Of a stretch of 64,000 nucleotides of DNA, positions 58,476-64,000 are shown piece after piece (position 1 is the stretch's first letter; every line of letters begins with the position of its first letter). The notes under the pieces were generated by a model. That model was given only the letters and a program-made list of their open reading frames with translations, was not told the origin of the DNA and ran no database searches. Origin of the DNA: JABDIY01 sp963803845. Lineage in GTDB: Bacteria > Actinomycetota > Acidimicrobiia > Acidimicrobiales > SZUA-35. The translations under genes and the position numbers were made by a program. The stretch covers positions 620,001 through 684,000 of the forward strand of contig CAWDNZ010000005.1 in NCBI GenBank assembly GCA_963803845.1, in the 5' to 3' direction.

Positions 58476-60794
58476 ATGCCTTCACCACTCCAGCGACTGG
58501 CACGACTTCCCCTGAGGTCGAAACTTGCACTCCTCGCTGTCATTCCGCTGGTGGGATTGTCGATCCTGGGCGGACTGGTGATCTTGGCCAATTTGCAGGC
58601 GAGGAGCGAGGCACTCACCGAACAAGGCGAGATCAATCGGATTGGGCTGGCGGCCGACGTTGCACAAACACTGGTTGCCGAGAGGGATCGGGCCTTTAGC
58701 CCTGTCACCACGGTCCGGGATTTGGAGAAGGCCCGTGCAGCCACGGACTCCGCGATAGAGCTCTACCGTGATTTCGGCCTGTCGGACGAGGAGCGGGCTG
58801 AACTCTCGGCAATCGAATCTGAACTTGGGTCCTTGCGCCAGCTTCTTGGTGGCCTCGACGAGATGCTGGCTATGCAGGACGAGGCTGTCGCTCGGCAGAC
58901 CGGCGATGTCTTCGAGGAGTTCCAACGTTTCAACGTTCTCACCGACCGCTCTACCAGCCTCGTCCGCGCCGAGTCCGATCGCCTCACCAACCCAGAGGCA
59001 GTGCTCGATGCTGCCGCGGTTGAAATGCTGGCCGAGTTCAACGTTTCCGTACGGACCGAGTTGCTCGCCTACGTTGCCATCGGCCGAGCCGAAGGTCCTC
59101 AGGCTGCGGAACGGGCCCGGACCAGGGCGATCCGGACCTCCGGGTCAACTCTCCGGCTTCAGAGCCAGCTGCTCACCACGGGCGACGACGCCACACGAGA
59201 GGCATTCCGTACCGTTATCACCGGCGAGAACTATCGGCTCCTCACCAACTTCAGGACCCGCATCGCCGCAGAGGCAGTAGACGTTGACCTGGCACCACCG
59301 CCTGTCCTGATACCCGTCTTTGAGAAGCTGTTCAAAGACATCGGCGCCTCCCAAGACACACTCGTCATAAACGCCATGACGGCCACGGAGGCCAAGGCTT
59401 CCGAATCAATCCGGACCCTTCTCGCTGCGGCCGGGATCGTCGTCATTCTGGTGGCGATGATCGCCGTCATGGCCTTTTCCCTGTTGCGGTCCATTCGCGG
59501 TCCGTTGGTCAGACTCACGAATCAATCGCGCCGAATCGCCAAAACCGATCTGCCCAGCATGGTTGCCACAATTCGCGAGTTGGGCGGGGACGCACTCATC
59601 GAGATGCCCGAGCCGATCACGGCGGAAACCGACGATGAGATTGGCGAGCTAGTCGACGCCTTCAACCAGCTGCACAGCACGGCGGTCCAGTTGGCGTCGG
59701 AACAGGCTGCTTCCCGCAGGACCGTCTCGGAGATGTTCGTGAACATGGGCCGCCGAAATCAGAAGATTCTGATGCGACTGCTGGCCTCGCTCGAGCAATT
59801 GGAACAGAAGGAGAGGAACCCCGAGACACTTCAGGAGCTCTTCAAAATCGACCATCTCGCCACCCGAATGCGTCGGAACGCGGAATCGCTGCTCGTTCTC
59901 GCCGGTGCAAGGACGAGCCGCTCATTTGGTCAGGCGGTCGCGGTAGGGGACGTGATTCGGGCATCTCTGAGCGAAGTGGAGGGTTATGACCGTGTGACGT
60001 TGCGCGATGATACGCAGGCGCTCCTGAATGGCAAGGCGGTGTCCGATGTGGCTCACCTCTTGGCTGAACTCATCGAGAACGCTTTGCAGTTCTCACCCCC
60101 GTCAACCCCGGTGGAAGTAGTGGCCAAACGGGGGGACGACGGTCTGATCATCACGGTGGGAGACCGTGGAATCGGCCTTACGCCTACAGAACTGGATGCC
60201 AACAACCAGCGAATCGCCACCGCTGCGGATTATTCCGAGACGCCGTCCCGTTTCCTCGGACTCTATGTTGTGGGCCGCCTAGCTGCCCGTCACCAGCTGT
60301 CCGTTCAGCTGATCAACGGTGTGCCGAACGGCCTCATAGCCCGTATCAACGTTCCGGAAAATCTCTGTGACCAACTCTCCGATCCGGATCGGTTTAGTGA
60401 CGACTTTGTTGTGGGCAGCACCGCCCCGACGCCTCCGCCAACCCCCGCTGGAGCAACACCGCCTGCGCCCCGGCCGAGGCCCGACGCTGCCGCGGAATCA
60501 CCCCAACGTAGCGCCCCCCAAACTCGTCCGGTGCCCCCAAAGCGAGCGTCGCAGACACCGGTCTCCGCTGCCGCCCCTATGAATCCGTCGCGTTCGGCAG
60601 CGCAGTCCGACGGCGCGCCGCTCGAACGGCGTCGTCCCGCCCCAGCTGCAGCCCAACCGGGGCCGGCATCGATAGCCCTCCAACATGGGGTCCCCCAACA
60701 ACCCAGCGTCGCGGGCAAAGCCGATGCGCCGCAACATCGCGCGCCCCGCAACCTCCCAGCGCCCCGGATCGCAGCGGTTCGCCAGATGCTCTAG
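58476..60794 (+). CDS. conservon-type sensor histidine kinase (CvnA-like), tail frameshifted
   Basis: The frame gives 772 aa: cytosolic start, helix LALLAVIPLVGLSILGGLVIL, an extracellular helical sensor (about 45-310, nitrate/nitrite-sensing type), helix TLLAAAGIVVILVAMIAVMA, a HAMP-like linker, then the kinase-like core. FVNMGRRNQKILMRLLASLE and IDHLATRMRRNAESLLVLAG form the dimerisation helix, LLAELIENALQFSPP is the N-box and VGDRGIGLTP the G1 box. The C-terminus is Pro/Ala-rich. The frame ends at 60794, but another frame continues to 61096 and overlaps the roadblock start; see that entry. It probably detects an outside signal and acts with the next three genes. Confidence 0.88.
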   Translation: MPSPLQRLARLPLRSKLALLAVIPLVGLSILGGLVILANLQARSEALTEQGEINRIGLAADVAQTLVAERDRAFSPVTTVRDLEKARAATDSAIELYRDFGLSDEERAELSAIESELGSLRQLLGGLDEMLAMQDEAVARQTGDVFEEFQRFNVLTDRSTSLVRAESDRLTNPEAVLDAAAVEMLAEFNVSVRTELLAYVAIGRAEGPQAAERARTRAIRTSGSTLRLQSQLLTTGDDATREAFRTVITGENYRLLTNFRTRIAAEAVDVDLAPPPVLIPVFEKLFKDIGASQDTLVINAMTATEAKASESIRTLLAAAGIVVILVAMIAVMAFSLLRSIRGPLVRLTNQSRRIAKTDLPSMVATIRELGGDALIEMPEPITAETDDEIGELVDAFNQLHSTAVQLASEQAASRRTVSEMFVNMGRRNQKILMRLLASLEQLEQKERNPETLQELFKIDHLATRMRRNAESLLVLAGARTSRSFGQAVAVGDVIRASLSEVEGYDRVTLRDDTQALLNGKAVSDVAHLLAELIENALQFSPPSTPVEVVAKRGDDGLIITVGDRGIGLTPTELDANNQRIATAADYSETPSRFLGLYVVGRLAARHQLSVQLINGVPNGLIARINVPENLCDQLSDPDRFSDDFVVGSTAPTPPPTPAGATPPAPRPRPDAAAESPQRSAPQTRPVPPKRASQTPVSAAAPMNPSRSAAQSDGAPLERRRPAPAAAQPGPASIALQHGVPQQPSVAGKADAPQHRAPRNLPAPRIAAVRQML

Positions 60795-61096
60795 GTCACC
60801 CAGCTGCTCCAAGCCACCGTGCGGCCCGCCCAGCCTCGCCGGCAGGACCCTTGCCCTTCGTTGTCGCCAAGCGGGTTCCAGGTGCTTCGGCGCTCACCCG
60901 CCGACCTGGTCGATCCTCACCCGAGCAGCGCGCGATGCCCCCGTCGTCGCCCGCTCCGACGGCTGGTCAATCGGCCGCCGCATTCGGCAACAAAATGTCC
61001 GGATTTCAGCGCGGCGTCCAACGTGCCGATACAGAGCGCACTACCGACCGATCGGCCGACGCCGATGTGGCCTCCCCGAATAGAGACTCAGAATGA
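60795..61096 (+). other. displaced C-terminal tail of the kinase (frame +2)
   Basis: This 302-bp stretch has no own start, yet one frame is open from the kinase end to TGA 61094-61096, reading VVAKRVPGASALTRR and then AAFGNKMSGFQRGVQRAD, like the tails of other conservon kinases. It ends in an ATGA overlap with the roadblock gene, the spacing expected if the kinase really ended here. A single missing base between about 60600 and 60790 would join it. Confidence 0.6.
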
Positions 61097-61500
61097 ACCC
61101 AACCGAACTTGATTTCATGCTCGAACGCTTCGTCGAGGAAACGCCCGGGGTTACCCATGCGCAAACGGTGTCTGCGGACGGCATGCATCTGGCCGCCAGT
61201 TCCGGGATCGACACCACCCAGGCTGATCAGTTCGCAGCAATCACCTCGGGTCTCGCCAGTCTCACGGACTCCGCAGCTGAAACATTTGACATGGAGCCGG
61301 TTGTCCGGCAAGTGATCGAGACCGCCATAGGTTGGATTCTCGTAGCTCGGATCAACAATCGAGCCAGTCTTGGGGTGGTTTGCGACTCGACAGTGGACCT
61401 CGGCTTGGCTGGCTATGAGATGACCTTGCTGGCCGAGAAGGCCGGCACGATGCTCTCACCCGAGGTCATCGACCGTCTAAAGAATTCGCTCGGAGTTTGA
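61093..61500 (+). CDS. roadblock/LC7 domain protein (CvnB-like)
   Basis: The 135-aa protein is a roadblock/LC7-fold protein: LDFMLERFVEETPGVTHAQT, VSADGMHLAASSGIDTTQAD, LASLTDSAAETFDME, RINNRASLGVVCDSTVDLGL. Such proteins are regulatory partners of small GTPases in conservons. It starts with ATG 61093 and is followed by the DUF742 gene six bases after its stop. It is part of the four-gene operon. Confidence 0.9.
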   Translation: MNPTELDFMLERFVEETPGVTHAQTVSADGMHLAASSGIDTTQADQFAAITSGLASLTDSAAETFDMEPVVRQVIETAIGWILVARINNRASLGVVCDSTVDLGLAGYEMTLLAEKAGTMLSPEVIDRLKNSLGV

Positions 61501-61506
61501 CGCCGA

Positions 61507-61869
61507 ATGCGATTCGACGACGAAGAAGTCATGGGGGAGGACGTAGTCCGTTCCTATGTGCTTACGGGTGGTCGAACCCAACCTCAGGAAACGGTGATCG
61601 ATCTCAAGTTCGAGACACGAGTGGAGGTGCGGATGGATACCAACGTGCCGCTGCAGTTCGAACGACTGGACATCGCCCGCTATGTGAAATCAGAGCAGGT
61701 CATCTCCGTTGCGGAGATTTCGGCCGCCCTCGGTCTGCCGATCCTCACGACCCAGGTCCTGGTCTCGGACTTGGTGGCCTGTGACGTGCTCCATGCCCAT
61801 GAGACCCTCGATTCCGAGATCGATGTCTCCTCCCTGTCCGATATTCGTGCCGCAATCCTGAGTTTGTAG
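61507..61869 (+). CDS. DUF742 protein (CvnC-like)
   Basis: The 120-aa protein carries the DUF742 pattern: VRSYVLTGGRTQP near the N-terminus and LQFERLDIARYVKSEQVISV, AEISAALGLPILTTQVLVSDLVACDVL, the winged-helix-like part. It is the third conservon partner; its role is likely to link the GTPase module and DNA or other proteins. In the family a CxxC... is not required. It precedes the GTPase gene by 13 bases. Confidence 0.88.
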   Translation: MRFDDEEVMGEDVVRSYVLTGGRTQPQETVIDLKFETRVEVRMDTNVPLQFERLDIARYVKSEQVISVAEISAALGLPILTTQVLVSDLVACDVLHAHETLDSEIDVSSLSDIRAAILSL

Positions 61870-61882
61870 AACCGAGAAACCG

Positions 61883-62566
61883 ATGAACCTCGACAACACC
61901 CCACCGCCATCCCATCGGATCCCCGCTCCCACTACACCACCGAATGCGCCGGCGGAACGCCGTCGCCCAACCTCGGCCAAGTTTGTTGTGGCCGGCGGCT
62001 TCGGAGTAGGTAAGACAACGCTCGTCGGAGCCGTGTCAGAGATCCCACCACTCCGGACCGAGGAGGCCCTCACCAGTGCGGCTTCGGGCATCGATGATGT
62101 GACCAAGATCGACTCGAAGGTGTCGACCACCGTGGCGATGGATTTCGGCCGGATCACGGTTTCTCCCGAACTTGTGCTCTATCTCTTCGGAACACCGGGT
62201 CAGACCCGATTCTCGTTCATGTGGGACCGCATCTCCGACGGCGCTCTCGGTGCGGTGGTCATGGTGGACACCCGGCGGTTCGAGGAGTCCTTCGGGCCTG
62301 TCGACTACTTCGAGTCCCGAGGTATCCCGTTCGTCGTTGCTGTGAACGATTTCCCCAGTTCGCCGATCACCACCCCCGACGACATCCGTGAAGGGCTCTC
62401 ACTTGCAGAGTCGGTGCCGGTGATGCATGTGGTCGCTCATAACAAGGAGGAGGTCAAGGTGGTGCTCGTTTCCCTGATCGACCTCCTGATGCAGCGCATG
62501 GCCACTCGATCTCGGGCCGCTGCTCCGCGACGCAGCCAACTGGGGCGGATCCCGGTTGCTCACTGA
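61883..62566 (+). CDS. conservon small GTPase (CvnD-like)
   Basis: The 227-aa protein is a Ras-like GTPase: G1 VVAGGFGVGKTTLVGAV, a switch region around SAASGIDDVTKIDSKVSTTV, G3-like YLFGTPGQTRFSFMWD (Gly-Thr-Pro-Gly-Gln in place of D-x-x-G, normal for this group), and VAVNDFP at the G4 position. The N-terminal Pro-rich 30 residues are flexible. It should switch on GDP/GTP with the roadblock and DUF742 proteins and the kinase. Confidence 0.9.
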   Translation: MNLDNTPPPSHRIPAPTTPPNAPAERRRPTSAKFVVAGGFGVGKTTLVGAVSEIPPLRTEEALTSAASGIDDVTKIDSKVSTTVAMDFGRITVSPELVLYLFGTPGQTRFSFMWDRISDGALGAVVMVDTRRFEESFGPVDYFESRGIPFVVAVNDFPSSPITTPDDIREGLSLAESVPVMHVVAHNKEEVKVVLVSLIDLLMQRMATRSRAAAPRRSQLGRIPVAH

Positions 62567-62611
62567 GGTAGATCACCCTCGGCGGTAGCCCCGCCCACTA
62601 CGATCAAACGT

Positions 62612-63145
62612 ATGTTCGTCATGGGGGTGGACCCTGGACTCACCCGGTGCGGATTTGCCATCCTCCAGCCCGGACGCGGCGGATCCGCTCGCGCCGTCGC
62701 AATGGGAGTGGTCACCACCGAGCCATCGATGCAAGCGGCCTACCGTTTGTCGGAGTTGCAGCGTGAGATTCGCCTCCTCATCGAGGAATACACGCCCAAG
62801 ATCGTTGCTGTCGAGCGACTCTTCCTTCAGAAAAACACCCGTACCGGAATTCGCGTGGCGCAGGCCGCAGGGATCATTATCACCGAGGCGGCGGCGATGG
62901 GTTGCCACGTGCGGGAGTACTCTCCGAACGAGGTGAAGTCGGCTGTCACCGGGGACGGTCGAGCAGACAAGGAAATGGTGCAGACCATGGTGCAGCAGCT
63001 TTTGGGGTTGACCAGCCGGCCAAAACCCGCCGATGTAGCAGACGCCGCAGCTGTAGCGCTGTGCCATCTCGCATTCGATCCCACCGGAGCATTGCTGGGC
63101 CAACGGGAGCTGGCAGATTCGGCCATCAAAGGAGTAGTGGCATGA
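62612..63145 (+). CDS. ruvC: RuvC Holliday junction resolvase
   Basis: The 177-aa endonuclease cuts four-way junctions during recombination. Acidic residues are seen in MGVDPGLTRCGF (first Asp), VAVERLFLQKN (Glu) and KPADVADAAAVALCH (the paired Asps). TACGAT (62599-62604) lies seven bases before the ATG; ATG 62621 is a shorter option. It overlaps ruvA by four bases (63142-63145). Confidence 0.95.
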   Translation: MFVMGVDPGLTRCGFAILQPGRGGSARAVAMGVVTTEPSMQAAYRLSELQREIRLLIEEYTPKIVAVERLFLQKNTRTGIRVAQAAGIIITEAAAMGCHVREYSPNEVKSAVTGDGRADKEMVQTMVQQLLGLTSRPKPADVADAAAVALCHLAFDPTGALLGQRELADSAIKGVVA

Positions 63146-63768
63146 TCCATTCGTTACGCGGCCGTGTGGTTCATCTCGATCGCAGCAGACACGAGGCCCT
63201 CATCGAGTTACCTTCCGGTGTCGGCTACAAGGTGATTCTCAACGACCGCACCATGAGTCAGATCGATCTGAATGGCGAGACGTTGTTGTACACCCATCAT
63301 CAGTACGGAAGAGAGGGCGATCAGCGCCTCATCGGGTTCCTCACTCGTGACGAAGTAGTCACGCTGGAGACGCTGGTGGCCACCCCCAAAGTCGGCCCCT
63401 CCATGGCATTGTCCATTCTCAATACCTACGGTCCGTCCGAGCTCGCCATCATCGTCAGCACCGACGACGTCGCAGCCCTCTGTGATGTGAGCGGGGTAGG
63501 GAAGACCACAGCCCAGCGGCTGCTGGTGGAGATGAAGGACAAGTTGGTTGTAGACCTCACCAATCCAAAAGTGGGCCGGATCGGCTCGGCCGATGTCTCT
63601 TCGGTTCACAGCGCCACCACCGACGTCACCGATGCGCTGCTGGCCTTGGGATACACCGTGGCTTCGGCCCGTTCCGCGGTGAGGGATCTACCCGCCGATC
63701 TCTTGGAAGAAGGAGACACCGGCCGACTCCTCAAACGGGCTCTCCAGTACATGGAGCCGAGAACCTGA
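63142..63768 (+). CDS. ruvA: RuvA Holliday junction DNA-binding subunit
   Basis: The 208-aa protein holds the Holliday junction while RuvB drives migration. The N-terminal OB fold is MIHSLRGRVVHLDRSRHEAL, the helix-hairpin-helix motifs are in VATPKVGPSMALSILNTYG and LCDVSGVGKTTAQRLLVEM, and the C-terminal domain III (ALLALGYTVASARSAV) binds RuvB. The longer upstream frame is a shadow; ATG 63142 overlaps ruvC, the normal operon layout. Confidence 0.95.
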   Translation: MIHSLRGRVVHLDRSRHEALIELPSGVGYKVILNDRTMSQIDLNGETLLYTHHQYGREGDQRLIGFLTRDEVVTLETLVATPKVGPSMALSILNTYGPSELAIIVSTDDVAALCDVSGVGKTTAQRLLVEMKDKLVVDLTNPKVGRIGSADVSSVHSATTDVTDALLALGYTVASARSAVRDLPADLLEEGDTGRLLKRALQYMEPRT

Positions 63769-64000
63769 TGAGCCGCGAAGATTTCGTGCTCGGTGGGGCC
63801 GAGGGTCCGGATGAAGATCCGATCGAGTTTGATGAAACCCGCATCCGGCCTCAAAGCATGGACGAGTTTGTTGGCCAGTCCCAGCTGAAGGAGCGTCTCA
63901 GCATCATTCTCGAGGCCGCCAACGCTCGCAGCGAACCGGCCGATCATCTTCTCTTCGTTGGCCCACCGGGCCTCGGCAAGACCACTCTGGCCGGCATCGT
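63768..64000 (+). CDS. ruvB: RuvB Holliday junction helicase, N-terminal part
   Basis: The last gene starts with ATG 63768 (TGATG overlap with ruvA) and runs off the window. Visible residues include IRPQSMDEFVGQSQLKERL, the RuvB N-terminal signature (RP-x-x-x-x-x-F-x-GQ), and Walker A LLFVGPPGLGKTTLAGI. About 78 residues of a roughly 340-aa protein are present. Confidence 0.93.
   Translation, partial: MSREDFVLGGAEGPDEDPIEFDETRIRPQSMDEFVGQSQLKERLSIILEAANARSEPADHLLFVGPPGLGKTTLAGI

Noticed and set aside
60851..61096. Separate small gene between the kinase and roadblock genes
   Set aside because: It lacks a start signal and reads like the normal tail of the kinase, so a frameshift is the simpler view.
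1..64000. tRNA, rRNA, CRISPR arrays or insertion sequences
   Set aside because: No cloverleaf-like segments, rRNA-like sequence, evenly spaced direct repeats with unique spacers, or transposase motifs were seen in the gaps or frames. The only repeats are those listed.

Overview
The window is high-GC, gene-dense chromosomal DNA from a member of the Actinomycetota. Class Acidimicrobiia is my best guess, but that is inference. The supporting signs are a conservon-type operon (sensor kinase, roadblock protein, DUF742 protein, small GTPase), ruvC-ruvA-ruvB, an F420-type luciferase-like monooxygenase, DUF4214 exoproteins and SufU-type Fe-S assembly. At least 24 genes also have a TANNNT-like -10 hexamer only 5-8 nt before the start codon, the actinobacterial hallmark of leaderless transcription. 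I saw no rRNA, tRNA, CRISPR array, insertion sequence or phage gene.

Layout: 1-14,400 holds a partial protein tail, an acetyltransferase, a large charged protein of unknown function, a tiny zinc-ribbon protein, a secreted DUF4214 protein, a hydantoinase-type protein, an NTR-like lipoprotein or secreted protein, glutaminyl-tRNA synthetase, a winged-helix/AAA+ ATPase, threonine aldolase and an alpha/beta hydrolase. 14,400-21,700 holds an orphan branched-chain-type binding lipoprotein, the sufC-sufS-sufU operon (without sufB/sufD), and an operon of a HAD phosphatase, a metallo-beta-lactamase hydrolase and an MFS exporter. 21,800-30,400 holds a biotinyl-carboxyltransferase fusion, a luciferase-like monooxygenase, a three-gene ECF transporter operon with a membrane-ATPase fusion, an acyltransferase plus RNase Z pair, and an unrecognised 375-aa protein.

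30,400-38,100 holds an acyl-CoA synthetase, a DsbA/FrnE thioredoxin, a nucleoside hydrolase plus ribokinase pair (ribonucleoside salvage), an SDR, a DUF2207 membrane protein and an HMG-CoA-lyase-like protein with Ser at the expected catalytic Cys. 38,150-45,100 is a putative alpha-galactoside locus: GH36 alpha-galactosidase, two ABC permeases, a Tat-type binding lipoprotein and a DeoR-family repressor. 45,100-58,050 holds acetoacetyl-CoA synthetase, homoserine kinase, an FAD oxidoreductase, a membrane-anchored HExxH protein, an SDR, a nitroreductase, a DUF4214-M15 peptidase fusion, an acyl-CoA dehydrogenase, a Phd/VapC toxin-antitoxin pair, small conserved proteins and hydrolases. 58,476-62,566 is the conservon-like signalling operon, followed by ruvCAB, which runs off the end.

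The non-coding part is informative. A modular GC-rich repeat family with the core CCCCCGGAGGGA fills three tail-to-tail gaps (about 16.3, 40.4 and 48.3 kb). A different palindromic element built on AACAGGAATT fills the gap between acetoacetyl-CoA synthetase and homoserine kinase. Several otherwise intact genes (GH36, one sugar permease, the conservon kinase, perhaps the AAA+ ATPase) carry an apparent single-base frameshift, so either the assembly has indel errors or these loci are really disrupted.
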